Assembly: GCA_903813345.2 (NCBI GenBank)
Contig: CAIIXF020000009.1
Coordinates: 21,293,759-21,357,758 of the forward strand
DNA length: 64,000 nucleotides
Reading direction: 5' to 3'
Source: Owenia fusiformis
Lineage: Eukaryota > Annelida > Polychaeta > Sabellida > Oweniidae
Each line of letters starts with the position of its first letter. The first letter of the stretch is position 1. The notes under the pieces are model-generated. The model made no database searches, had not been told where the DNA came from, and saw only the letters and a program-made list of their open reading frames with translations. Of the stretch, positions 1 through 12,300 are shown in pieces. Both the position numbers and the translations under genes were made by a program.

Positions 1-1045
1 AAAAAATTGTGATTTTCTCAATTTTTTAATTGACTCATACACTTTGAAAGTGCCCAGAGAGCACTAAATAGTGTTTTAAAATTGTAAAATTTTCTAGGGG
101 GAGTGGGCCACCCCTCACACCCAAAACAAAACAATTAAAAAGTTCTGAATTTATTTTATGTATCATCTCAGACACATGTAAAGTGCCCAGACATCATCAA
201 ATAGCTCCTTGATATAGTCAATGATTCTGGGAGACTAACACTTACTCGCCCTCTTGCATTACCACCCCACCTCCCCCTTTGGCACCCTCCCCCCATTTGA
301 CATCCCCCAAAATATTGTTTGATTTTTTCAAATTTTTTATTGAGTCATACACTTCGAAGGTGCCCAGAAAGCACCAAATAGCATCTTAAAATTGTAAAAT
401 TTCCATGGAAGTAGGCCACTCTTCACATCCCCCACAAAACAATTGACATAAATTCTGAATTTATTTCATGCATTGTCTCAGACACTTTTAAAGTGCCCAG
501 ACTTCATCAAATAGCACCTTGATATGGTCAATGTTTCTGGGGGAAGATATGGGGGAAAAACACTTGCTCCCCCTCTGGCACCCTAATCCCACCTCCCCTT
601 CTGGCATCCCCCTTTGACACCCCCAATAATTGAAAAAATGTAGTAGTTTTTCAATTTTTTTTTCGATTGACCCATACACTTTAAAAGTGCCCAGAAGCAC
701 CAAATATCATCTTAAAAGTGCCCAGTAAAATTTTCTAGAAGAGTTGGCCACCCCTCACATCCCCCACGAAACAATTGAGAAAATTTTGAATTTCATGTAT
801 TGTCTCAGACATTTTTAAAGTGCCCAGACATCATCAAATGGCACCTTGATATGGTCATTGTTCCTTGGGGAAATCCCTTGCTCCCCCTCTGGCACTCCAC
901 CCCACATCACCCTCTCATTCTCTTTGACATCCCCAAAAAGAATTTGAAAAAAAATGATTGACTCATTCACTTTAAAAGTGCCCAGAAAGCACCAAATGGC
1001 ATCTCAAAAGTGTAAAATTTTCTAGGGGGAGTGGGTTACTCCTCA
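1..1045. repeat. ~300 bp tandem repeat, about 3.5 copies, cut by window start
   Basis: The block ACTTT(G/A)AAAGTGCCCAGA followed by AGCACCAAATAG recurs at about 41, 351, 678 and 969. A sister block (CAGACA..TAAAGTGCCCAGAC followed by ATCATCAAATAG) recurs at about 171, 478 and 806. The two blocks alternate, so the real unit is about 150 bp duplicated and diverged into a 290-330 bp higher unit. Each ends in a pyrimidine-rich stretch of CCCC runs. Decayed relatives continue at about 1690 and 1825. No coding signal. Confidence 0.85.
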
Positions 1046-3035
1046 CAAGTTTGGAAGTTGCATTTGTTAATTTTAAACACTTTAAAAGTGCCTAGAAGTT
1101 ACTCGAGTCTCTAGCCAATACTTGGCTAGAGGGGATTCATCTGGAATACTGTGAACTCTATTTGAAAAAAGCTGCCGGGGTGTCATAAATTTATTGAATA
1201 TTTTAAAAATCGCCAGATAAATAAATCATTAATCAAACCGGACCCAGCTCAAATCCTTGATGAGATATGACATGATTTCATCAGGATTTCGTCTAAAATT
1301 AAAACAAAATGGCTCCAAGAAAAATGGCGATGTTCGAAAACTGGACGAAATGTCGTTACGTCTGACATTAGTAACTGGCTGTAAATTCTAAGTTAGCGAT
1401 CCAGAAGATGTGAACTAATACACTGATTACTTTGTGTGTGTTTTGGAATTTTTGGTGAGGTAATAAGACCAAAACTCGCAATTCAAATTGTGATGTGGAA
1501 AAATGGCGGACATATGATTTCAAATTTTATGATTACGACATTACCAGTTGTTCATGCAGGAATATATCTGTACTGGAAGGCCACGATACAGTGGCCTTAG
1601 AAGAAGGTAACCTAGAAGTCACCAAGTGACATAATGAAATCATAAAAACATAAAAATTTCTGGCAGCCCACCCCAAAAACTAAAGCATTCATTTACTCAA
1701 ACACATTAAAAGTGCTCAGAATTAACCAGACAGCATCTTGAATAAGTAAAATTTTCCTTGCTGCCCCCCTAAGAAGAAAATAATTGAAGAAATCTGAATT
1801 TCTTATAAATAGATTCTATTTCTTCAATTAAAACACCTTGAAAGAGTCCAGAAATCACTGAATGTGATCTTGAACTGTTAAAAGTTCTCGGGCATTTATG
1901 CCCTTCTAGTACACCCTCCCCCTATTCCAGTGTTTCTCCAAATTGCTCATACAATATTTAGTCTAAAAACAATACGAAAACAATAAAATACTACAAAATA
2001 TAGGAAGTAACCGACCCCCCTTTGACTTATGCAATTTGATATACGCGGCAAAAAATTGACAATTTTATTTTCTCTTTAGTTAAAACCGCACCCCCCTTGG
2101 AGAAAAGTGTCTTACGGGCCTGGTTTTGATATGCTGGCTTATATGGACTCAATTCAATAGAGTCCTAGTCTAATAGGCTATATAGACTCTGCATTGAAGT
2201 ATATCATAGTGATACAAGTTTCTGTGTGTCAAGTCCTGCAGTACGCAGAAGAGGTTTCGTATCTCTCTATTAAAATTCATGAGCAATGAAGATGACAATT
2301 CTATGAATGAATTATCTTTTGACAATAATCAAATAAAAATGTCCCTGAACATAGGAAGTAAATGTTCAAGAACATTCAATTCATCGTTTGTTTAGATTAT
2401 CATCTTTTAAGGCCATCTCAGCTCAGTATTCTGGCCTTGTATAATATATTATACAGCTACTTAGGTATTCATCTACATCATTTGTTTATGACTGTATTTT
2501 CCTTTCTTGCGATTTATTAACCGAACAACATGTGTGTTAATTTAAACATTACTTTGTATGCCTCATTCTAGAGTGGGTTCATATTTGATGTTATTTATAG
2601 CTTGTTTTGTTTGGGCAGTTCACTACCTCCCAAAAAGAGAAAAGTTTCCCGGTATAGTGAAATAAAAAACAATATGTTTTCAAATATGGCAGAACAGGGT
2701 TTTAGAAGTGATGAAAGAAACTGTAATTTTAATGCTTTACTTTTACCATCCAGGTTTATAATAATAAACATCAATGCGTTCACATATATACCCTGGTTCT
2801 CATTGCAAAAGTCTCCAATAATACCATTTGCCCCCAGAGGTACAAATGTTTAATCGTGATCTTGATGCAAAATATTGAATGTTCACTAGAACTAAAGCAT
2901 TGTTCTTAAATTTTGCTTATTCACTGGGAAATAGAAATTTGAAAATGGGAGATATATGACACAGTAGAAGAATGTCAATGCAATTTAAACCATATTTACA
3001 CCACACATCGTTTTAATATGGCCTCTTCATTTCAG
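1046..3035. other. non-coding, upstream of UPF0728 gene
   Basis: No exon recognised. Two decayed relatives of the first repeat lie near 1690 and 1825. An AAAATGGC-rich stretch near 1305-1510 resembles the repeat family seen at 15.2-16.5 kb. The AG at 3034-3035, directly before the coding exon and preceded by a pyrimidine run, suggests that a 5'-UTR exon and the promoter lie somewhere in this stretch, but I cannot place them. Confidence 0.5.
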
Positions 3036-3053
3036 AGAACTGCAACTGCCAAT

Positions 3054-3147
3054 ATGCCAGAGAATGCCAAGGTTTACATTCACTATGGACCATATGACTC
3101 TTGTGGCTTGGTAGAACATCGAGATCTTCGTCTCAAAGGACTCCAAA
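3054..3147 (+). CDS. UPF0728 coding exon 1 (aa 1-31)
   Basis: Begins at the ATG of MPENAK and ends in GLQ plus one base at donor GTATGG. The ATG is the only in-frame Met that aligns with the family start. Confidence 0.88.
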
Positions 3148-4792
3148 GTATGGTTTTTGTGTTTATCATTTCTGTTTCACTTTGATCACTCCCCAAATAT
3201 TACTCAATATATGTATGTCAATACATTAAACATACTAAAAAACATGTTTTTGTTTCCCTATATTCACAACTACAAGTCACAAAACTTAACGTAAAACAAA
3301 ATAACTGACTATTTTGTAAGCATACATTTTTGTTTGACTAACTTGTAGTCTCTGATTATCACTATAATATGCTACTACCTATTACTCTATTTTAGATGTG
3401 CTGCAACTTCATGGTCACACAGTGGAATTGAAGGAAATCAATGACTGGAATGTTATTGAACTTTGGGTTAATGGAGAATTGATATTTACATGTGACATCA
3501 GGGAGTTAGAATATGGTATGTTTCAGCTTTATTTGATCATAAGCAATACACACCTGGTTTGTTCAAAGTAGAACATCTTCACTTATTGGCCTATATGGAA
3601 ACTGATGATATATATAACATACACATATCTGTGAAGAAGTTGTCATTGCTATCATTTTTCATTGGTCAAAACTTTTTTTTATTGTAATCAGTGTCATTGT
3701 ATTCATGGTATCAATTGATATAGGAATCTTAAAGGATTGGTATCGATATGGAGAACTGAATTTAACAATGTTTTTCTCTTAAACCAATCATTGAAAAATT
3801 CTGTGTAAAAAAACATGGTATTTTATGTAATGTTGACTGATTGACAACAATTTAATGCGAAAATTATTTAGAAATATTTTATATAACTGTTTTTGTTAAC
3901 ATTTTTTGTTTTTTTAGTGCAATTGTTTTTGCTCCTTTCTACCAATTCTTGAGAATGAAATAAAATGTCTTTCCGAACCTTGTTGGAACAAAATAGCATA
4001 TACAACATGTTTTTAGACCTCTCAATATTATAGTTGTACAAAGGAATTTTTGGTTGATTTTAAAAAAGTACAATTCAAAAAATGAAAACAAAATCCCCCA
4101 AAATCGATAAAAATCAAGATAAACCTTTTATTTCATTAACAAGATACTTTTTTAAAACCAACCAAAATTTCCTTTGTACAATTACAATATTTAGAGACCT
4201 AAACATGTTGTGTTTATGTCGTTTTGTTCCAATGAGGTTCGGAAAGATGTTTCATTTTACTCTGGAAACATGATACTAAGAACAAAACAAGTGTTTGATG
4301 TGTTTTCTAAAACAATATAGATGAAAGGATATATACATTTTTCAAATTATATTGTTACCATTCAAAAGATGACCATTAAATTGACGATGTGTTAAATTTT
4401 TAGATTTTTTATTATGACTGGTTGAAGAGAAACGAGTTTTCAAAAAGTTCTCCATATCGATACCACTCCTTTACAGTACTTCTGTTAATGCCCATAGCCT
4501 ATGGTTCGAGTAACCACCCCCCCCTAGCCAGCCAAAAATTCTTTGAGAATCATGCAGTTTTACACCATTTTGGGCATTTTCGCAAGTGATTCTAGGCTAT
4601 GGGCCTGTGACTGCCCAGACTATCTATATCTGATTACGTATATATATTAATGCATTTATGTTCTACCTGTAGATTATATTATGTAGTTGTTCCAGCAATT
4701 GAAAACCACATTTGCATTTTCTTCCAGGGGGAGATGGTCATCTAGACCCACTTTGTTCCAGCGCCCTCCAGAAAGTCACAGAGGCGTACTGA
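3054..4792 (+). CDS. UPF0728 family protein (human C10orf53 homologue), 3 coding exons, complete
   Basis: Exons 3054-3147, 3396-3515 and 4728-4792 join in phases 1 and 1 to give 92 aa ending in TGA. The family is about 93 aa in vertebrates, so this is full length. It starts MPENAKVYIHYGPY, then has the family landmarks VEH..RL.GL, DWNVIEL, and GGDGHLDPLC near the C-terminus. All borders are GT..AG (GTATGG, GTATGT donors; TTTTAG, TTCCAG acceptors). An AG at 3035 just before the start exon hints at a spliced 5' UTR. The protein is small and soluble, with no signal peptide or membrane segment. Function is unknown; the family is widespread in animals with cilia or flagella, which is only suggestive. 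It converges on OGDH downstream. Confidence 0.9.
3396..3515 (+). CDS. UPF0728 coding exon 2
   Basis: Acceptor CTATTTTAG, donor GTATGT. Encodes VLQLHGHTVELKEINDWN and continues to ELEY plus one base of the next Gly. The DWNV.EL.VN core is the best-conserved part of the family. Confidence 0.9.
3730..4472. mobile_element. old foldback element in UPF0728 intron 2
   Basis: The left end AAAGGATTGGTATCGATATG and the right end (reverse complement GTAAAGGAGTGGTATCGATA) match with few changes. Internal pieces also pair: TTTTTAGACCTCTCAATATT with its inverted relative near 4180, and the GTTGGAACAAAA block near 3980 with TTTTGTTCCAATG near 4220. The whole 743 bp is therefore a diverged inverted repeat. 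It has no ORF and no obvious target-site duplication. It fills most of the 1.2 kb intron. Confidence 0.75.
4490..4606. mobile_element. small MITE-like element (GCCCATAGCC termini)
   Basis: The ends GCCCATAGCCTA and CTAGGCTATGGGC are inverted copies. The interior (CCAAAAATTCTTTGAGAATC, then ATGCAGTTTT and ACCATTTTG) closely matches the interior of the element at 18779-18980, so the two are one family. It sits just before the last UPF0728 exon. Confidence 0.65.
4728..4792 (+). CDS. UPF0728 coding exon 3 (C-terminus)
   Basis: Acceptor TTTTCTTCCAG. Encodes GGDGHLDPLCSSALQKVTEA and a last Tyr, then TGA. The human protein ends in a closely similar way. Confidence 0.9.
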
Positions 4793-4874
4793 TCCATGAC
4801 AAGACTGAGAAACACTCATCATGGTCACTTTTCACATGGGACATAGATTTGATATATCGGAGTTAAATTGGAAC

Positions 4875-4976
4875 AAATAAAGCATGACTGTGATATCAAT
4901 GCATATATGTATTGTACATACTGTACAGGATTATTCATAATTATGTAAAAGTGTAAATATATTTAGTGTAAATAAA
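4875..4976 (+). promoter_or_regulatory. polyadenylation hexamers of the UPF0728 gene
   Basis: AATAAA occurs at 4875-4880 and again at 4971-4976, 83 and 179 bases after the stop codon. Either could serve as the cleavage signal. Confidence 0.55.
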
Positions 4977-4979
4977 TAT

Positions 4980-7300
4980 ACAGAATATAATATTGAACAT
5001 AGAGATAAACTTTATTTTTATTTCATGTGTAAGAGATTTCAACGAGGCCTGTTATATATAATATGATTCTCAAACAAGGAAAATATGCAGGAATTTCCAT
5101 TTCTTTTCCAACAAATTATGTAATAATCTTTTATTAGGTCTTGTAAAATAAATTCTAAACATGTTTATAATCAATACTTTATCTGCAAGGTGAGTTTATA
5201 TGTCAACCTCATGTATGGTATCCAATTATTAACAGTCATGGAAAAACAAAGTTGATTTCTTTATGCCCCCCCCCCTCCCCCATTTAACGAAACTTAATGT
5301 GTTATTCCAGAATAGTTCATAATTGGACACAATGCCTAAATATCAAGCTAAAAAAATCAAAATTTCAATAATATTTAGCTCTTCAGTGATGAGACCAATT
5401 GTGATATTGGTCAAAATCCCATATTCAATTCCATTTTTGCACTGTTTCATACAATATATTGAAAACACTATTTCTCTAAATTGCAATCATGAGTTATCCT
5501 CAGAAAAATTCGAAACATTCCATCATAATTGAGAGTTATTCAAAAATTAGAGGGTTGTATATTCCGCCTCACCCAGTTTCGGGGATAAGGTATTGAAAAA
5601 CTCCTTATCCAAGGTGAAAATGTGTTTTATTAATCCTTTTTTGACTAGAGAGAAACAGTGGAAATTTAATAGCGTACACATACAAAAAGTTGTAAGGGTC
5701 ATGTGATTGCATTATTTGCAATAAAAGATTTGAATATAATTGGAGAACCTGTCTTTGGGCAAAATATACCATTTCTACACCACTAAATAATAACTTAAAC
5801 AAAGTTTAGATGTATCAACTTTATTCACTCTAAAAATTATTTTCAATCAATAAATATTTTGTTCCAAATTACCACTTTAAGTTTGAACCAATGACATACA
5901 ACATATTTGTAGCATGGATTTAGATTTAACACAGATACTAGACTATGTTGTGTTGCATCAAGTCCTTGGTCCCTTGCTTGAGAGGGAGGGGGGTCTTGGT
6001 CCCTCATTAGGCATCAAACCCATGCTTGAGTGGGGCATAAGGACCTGATATAACACTAAGACTACATATACATATGGACTGAACAATTATATATTGAATA
6101 TATTATTGAACTAAATGTACACAATACAATTGCGTGCATTAGAAGCAATAGTATACTTTCATGCAATGAAAACCAGAACATTCAGTTTCTATAAATAGTA
6201 CTATATAATATCTGTAAAACAGTGCACATGTATAAAGATAAACATTTCATATAGTCTATCAAAGACTATAAGAGATCTCAATTGGTATCAAATATTGGTG
6301 CTAATGAATGATGGAGTTGATTTTACATAAAAGGCATTTAAACGTTTCCATCATTCAAAAAACCTTGAAGTTGACTTAAAACGATGCAGAATTTGTGTTA
6401 AAATACATGTACACGCATATTCAAAATTTGAGTTTCAAACCTCGAGTCTTCATGGCCATTTTGTGCATTTTTTGAAATATCTCTATTCCAGATACAAATA
6501 CAAGGGGTTGATGTGAAACCATGCATGAAAATACACCATACACCTGAAATCACCTCAAAACCTATAAGATAACAATTTTTCATCCATAAAATAACTTTTT
6601 ATTGATATGTGATAATCATGTCATTTCATTTGTTCACAGCCACCGTAGTTCAGCAGATTATCTAATTTAAACTACAGTAGATATATTAGACTATTCTGTA
6701 TTTGAAAAACTATCCTAAGTGAATGAACTAGACCTGATGTGACAAAGGTAGGCCATGGATAACATGGTTAAATAGGGCTTTCTGTGTAGGTTTTCAAATT
6801 TTTTTCCACAAGACCCACCTTAAGCCATTGATTTAACAAGAGCTACAAGTTTTACCTTTTATTGATGAAAATGAATTGTTTCAGATCCCTGTGGTGTTAA
6901 CTTAGAATCAATGAAAGGCCTAATGAAGTATTTTTTCAAAGTAAAACCATTTAATATACTTAAAAACAAAGTTGCATTGTTTTGTGTGAAGAAATGTCTC
7001 CAAACAAATCATTATCAAGCATAGTGCTTACACAGATATTTACATGCAATATGAAGATTACTTTAATAAAATTCGTAAACATAACAAAATACCCGGTCTA
7101 CAATGAAAAATAACAATACACATACACATAGGACGATTACTACTAACTTGTTTGTAAAACCAATTGAATTTGACAGATCAAACCACTAATTACTCCAAAT
7201 GGGACACTTCACTTATTATTTATCTTAATGAAACCAAAGTGAATTTTCATCGTTTTGATAAGAGAGACCAACAACCGCTAAGTAGAGATTAAGTACTAGT
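4980..7300. other. intergenic, no gene seen
   Basis: AT-rich sequence between the UPF0728 3' end and the OGDH 3' end. Short open frames here have no recognisable product. A C-rich tract lies near 5266 and a short inverted CTTGGTCCCT-like stretch near 5970-6050. Nothing else can be supported. Confidence 0.6.
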
Positions 7301-7303
7301 CTA

Positions 7304-7776
7304 CCAATCCGGAATAGCCTGACACCGGTTAAGTCAGATACCGTTGTCACAATTGGTGGACATAACCGTCGCTTCAACTCTTTAATCACTCGGTCACATT
7401 TCATGGGATTTTATCGTCACCAATTCTGTGCATGTATTAGCTCTTGTGATGATGTATCATATGAAATCCTAATTTCGATCAAATTGGGTCATGAATCACC
7501 AAAATATACATGTACATAGATATCGTCAATGACAACGGAATCTGAATTTGAAATAATTTACAAAGACAACGGCATATGGTAATACCGTGTCCGTTGTCCA
7601 ATCTCTCATTTTGTTCGGTTAAATTAAAGGCTTTATTTCGATGGTACAACATGAATAACTGTACAATGAGTATAAAGAAACATACAGTTCATGAAAATCT
7701 AATTGAAGTGACGGTTATGTTCACCATTTGTGACACTGGTATCTGACTTTACCGTTGTCAGGCTATTCTGGTTTGG
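7304..7776. mobile_element. inverted-repeat element, 473 bp
   Basis: The left arm (GGAATAGCCTGACACCGG, then AAGTCAGATACC and GGACATAACCGTC) reappears inverted at 7695-7776 with about one change per ten bases. Arms are about 80 bp. The middle also contains repeats of GACAACGG..TACCGT. No coding capacity, so it looks like a non-autonomous DNA transposon. Confidence 0.75.
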
Positions 7777-8079
7777 CACAACACATTTTGATTTAAATGA
7801 TCCATTGTCTTGAATTTGTGTTCTTGTCATAAGGCATAGGTTTTTTGGACACATATACTGGCACCAGTAGGATACTTTTGTTGAATCCACATAAAGTAAC
7901 ATTTGTTATACATATCTATATATCCATATACTTATAATATTGATTTCATATTTCATGTACAATACTGCAAACATAAATGAAAAATATCAAAGCATATTTG
8001 ATAAAGCATATTTTTACTGCGGACTTCAATCTGCCAATCATACACTACACAAAACTTGGTGAGATTTCTTAGAGAACCC

Positions 8080-8425
8080 GTATACACATGTACTAGAATA
8101 TGATGTACATGCCCTAGAACATGATGTACATGTACTAGAACATGATGCACATGTACTAGAACCTGGTGTAAATGTTCTAGAAAATGAGGTACATGATTCT
8201 ATAATTTTATTGTACGTTCTAGAATCGGAGTTACATGTACTAGTGTACCAGAATCTCATGTATGTGTACTGGAATCTGAAATACATGTACAAGAATATAA
8301 TGTGCATGAACTAGAATCTGGTGTACACATCAAATCTCATATATATGTACTAGAACATTGTGTACATGTACTGGAATCTTGTGTACATGTACTAGAATCT
8401 GGTGTACATGTACTAGAATATACTA
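8080..8425. repeat. 21-bp minisatellite (ATGTACATGTACTAGAA core)
   Basis: About 16 diverged tandem copies of a 21-bp unit such as GTACATGTACTAGAATCTGG plus T. Each unit holds the self-complementary GTACATGTAC and a CTAG. Because 21 is divisible by three, open frames on the minus strand spell a Cys/Ser/Thr heptad; this is a by-product of the repeat, not a gene. Confidence 0.88.
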
Positions 8426-8429
8426 ACTG

Positions 8430-9199
8430 TACGCTATATGATAAATAATATAAATGAGAATAGAATTGGATAAGGAAAACATGAACTCATAAGTTCGAAA
8501 CAACTAATATCTGACTGGTGTATAGAAGGATGTCCATGAGCCAATCAGATTACAGAAATGATCAGTTAGCAACGTAACTATAATAGGTACTAAATGATAG
8601 AGTACAAATATTTCTTTACTTGCGAATAGACAAAAATTATAATACATTTATCTCGCATTGAAATTGACTAACATAACAGATTAATTTTCCAAGTTCATAA
8701 AGTTCATCAAACAACCAGTGAAATGTACTGCATGTTTTCTGCAGTGTTTATGCAGTAGCTAACTTATTAACCTCCACTATCTCACAACTTCACTCTCAAC
8801 AACAATAAATATATAATTCACCACCTTATATTTCGATTTTAATATGGTCAGTTATCGTGGTTCCTCTGGAAATATCGCAGGAAGATTAAAATGTCACTAA
8901 AGCATGAGCCAAACACCTGAATGATTATCAAAGATATTTCTTCTTGTTTTCAGCTAATTAGAATGCAAAATAACGTGGAAAAGAGTGGCGCCAGCAAGAA
9001 AACAGACACGAAGTCAACACTCAAAATTGTATAGAAATACAAAAAAATCAAATGTGTCATTCAAATGTAAAAGGAAAATGGAGAGGAATAGGCATAAAAA
9101 TAAATATTTTAAGCACACACAAATCCATCATTCCTACGATATTTCCTAAGAAAAGCATGAACAGCCACATGTAGACTCTGTAGTGTGTGGATCTAATGT
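8430..9199. other. OGDH 3' flank / probable 3' UTR
   Basis: This lies directly downstream of the OGDH stop codon on the minus strand and probably holds its 3' UTR. I see no clear minus-strand AATAAA within the first several hundred bases. The nearest TTTATT on the plus strand is at about 8206, inside the minisatellite. The transcript end cannot be placed. Confidence 0.4.
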
Positions 9200-9302
9200 C
9201 TATACGAGACTAATCGCCTCCTTGATGTACTTGGACTGCTCCATTAAATGCATTTGTTTATTTCCAGTTGCAGCAGAGGCTGCGGCATGTCGTCCAATGT
9301 AC
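9200..9302 (-). CDS. OGDH: OGDH exon 19 (C-terminus)
   Basis: Acceptor ATTTGCAG. Encodes [20 protein letters not shown] and on to EAISLV, then TAG at 9202-9200. The AAASAATG piece matches the family's PAA.ATG loop. Confidence 0.93.
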
Positions 9303-12300
9303 CTGCAAATATGAAATATTAATGTTTACTATGAAAGTTGCATGTTTTGAAATGAAATTTTGGACAGAGACTAAAATTTTGGAAGGAACCTGAAATTGTG
9401 GACAGAAACTTACCAAATGAGGTGCAATGCAAGGAATTTCATCAGTAATCTGCGCACCATTTATGTTTAATTTTATGAAAGTAAAGGCTTTCTTTAGCGA
9501 TAAAATTTTACAGATCATCCAAGATACATGTACATAGAGAATGAACACTAAAAATAGAGGCTTGAAATCACAACTCTAAAATGCTATGCTTATAACTAGT
9601 ATGGCTGCCATTAATATTGGAACATGGATGCTCCATTTTTGTATCAAAATAATTTAACATACTTGACACGTCTTGCTTTGGGATCTTTTTTCATAGCTGT
9701 ATCAAAGCGAGGGTGTACGTAGGACCATCCACCCATGTTCTTGTGTTCCTCCTGTACCCAGACCACCTTAGCTTTGCGGTACTTCTCACATTCTGCCTTC
9801 ACCAGGTCAAATGGAAATGGTGAAACCTGGATTGATATACAGTATGGTTAGTTTCAATCCTAAACATCTGATGAACAGTTGATTGCAAGGCACGATGTGT
9901 AATGAGATTACATAATCAAGTAGCAACATTGAACACAAAAATCAAAAGGCCACTAGAATTAAAAATGGCTGCCAAAAATTTGATCAACTTTAGAATCTGA
10001 TGCGATCTAACACCTGGCATCTATAAAAATCTAAATTGATGATATATAGAATTCAAAGTTGAAAAATTCTTTTTCTTAAACTTACTCTACAGTTAATGAC
10101 ATTGTCATATAATGGTGAAACTGAATGTATCATCCAGAGAGGTGAATAAAAGGCACTAGAGAGATTTCACACGACGGGTTATAGCTAAAACGTATCTGCA
10201 ACCACATCTCATTTTAATTAAACCACTAGGCATAAATCTGGTAAATGCATTACAGATTTCAGATACATTGAAAACATTGTGCATTGGAAATGGATGCACT
10301 TGGAGATTGTCAATTTACCTGTTCTACTCTCAAGATTGCAATCTTTTCAGTTCTATTCTCCATATCTCTAGATTTCACCAGATCATAGTATACTCGACCA
10401 GAGCAGAAGATAACTTTCTCTACATTATCTGGATTCTCTGATGCGGGACCATTCTCTGGAATGATTCGCTGGAATCGACTTCCAGTGACCATATCATCAA
10501 AACTGGACCTAGCCTCAGGCAGACGTAAGAGACTCTTCGGTGTCATCATGATAAGCTAAAAGAAACAATTCTTATAGAATAGAAATGATAAATAAATAGA
10601 GGATATCCTATGATTTATGAGTGATATGATTTTTATCCACGAATTGATATGATATCTGCACGAGCGAGCGTAGCGAGAGAGTGCAGATATCAATATCCAT
10701 GAGTGGATTAAAATCATATCACGAGTAAATCATAGGATGTTCTTTTTATTCTATAGTTAAAGTCATCATCAGAATCGTTGGAAATTAAGTTATTTAATTC
10801 GAATTTCCAAACGATCCGGCGATGTTGACACTTAGCCTCGTTTTGAGTCTGAAGTAGCAAAAATCCATCAACCATCGCATACGACGTCGTATGTCATGGC
10901 TAAAAAACCGTATGTTATGGTTAAGTGAAAATTAGTCAAAAATATCATATTTTACCACTGATTACAAAAATACCGTTTTTATTTTCACATGTTATCCTAT
11001 GAATATCATGCTAACTATGGAATAACAACAAGTAATAATATATTATAAAGTTAACAATATAAATTAACAGGTATCCCAGTAAATATATATAAGTGAAACA
11101 CCTCTAGAGTGGGAACACTTCTGTAAGTGGAACACTTTTCAGAGTCCCCAAGACCAACTGACTTATTTCATTTTTTTAGAGGTACCAAGGGTGTTCAACT
11201 TAGACAGGTTTTACTGTACATTGTTATTTGAAATGACTTCTCAAAATTATAAAAATACATTAACATAACAAAATCTCACCCCCCTGCAAATGGTCACAAA
11301 AATGTGATATTTGTAATACTCAGGCCAACCACTCTCAACATCGATGTCAGACTCAAGCAAGGCATAAACATGCAATATGTCATGTCACCACTTGACATAA
11401 GAATGGTGACTAAACACAATAACAAACAAATATAACAATGTGTCACTGCTTCTTGAAGGTGACATGAGTAAAACACTTACTGGTTTCCTAAATGGCAACT
11501 GTATCTGTCTTCTGAGAACATGGAAGAGATTGGCTGGAGTAGTACAGTTACAGACAAACCAGTTGATCTCATGAAGCTGCTGCATTTCAAAGTTTTCACC
11601 CTCAGGCTGAAGCAAATAGAACACAAGGTATTAACATGCAAAATGTCACCACCTGCCATTTGGTACAGATGACGAATCCCAAACAACAACTGCTGAATGC
11701 CGAACACTGTCCACAAAGAAGTTGGAGACGTTACAGTACACATTAATTCATAATGTTTAATTCTGGTTTTGAATAATCAAGTTTATTTTAATAAATCTTG
11801 TTATGTTATTGTATGCATTATATCACTTATTTACTAATAAATTCATTACTGAGAAAACCACAACTGTGAATATAAACATTTTCGTAAAGAAGCATGATGT
11901 TATATCAAAATAATGGAATTGATTTCTATATAACTGACTTTATTGGTATTGTTAATTTAAGCTTACTGGGAAATACTCAGCATCATCATTGCTCATCTGT
12001 AAGAACCTCTCCATACGAGCACTTGAGTGTTCAGGACCCTAAAATATACAATAGGAATACAACAATCAAACACTGAAATGACTGACCATCATGAATTTTT
12101 CCCAGGGGGTTCACTCCAAATAATTTGGGTAGGTATGTGCAGCATGGTCAATATTGGGGCGGCACATAGGTATTAAGAATTATATTTGAGTGAACCGCCA
12201 CTGGGGGAATTTTTGCCTATTGTTGAATTGAGATAATTTCAACTGACATACATGGACATACTTTAGTTGAAATATTTGCATTATCCTAGAATACAGTGTG

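Noticed and set aside
8038-8307. Cys/Ser/Thr-rich minus frames
   Set aside because: By-product of the 21-bp minisatellite, whose unit length preserves frame.
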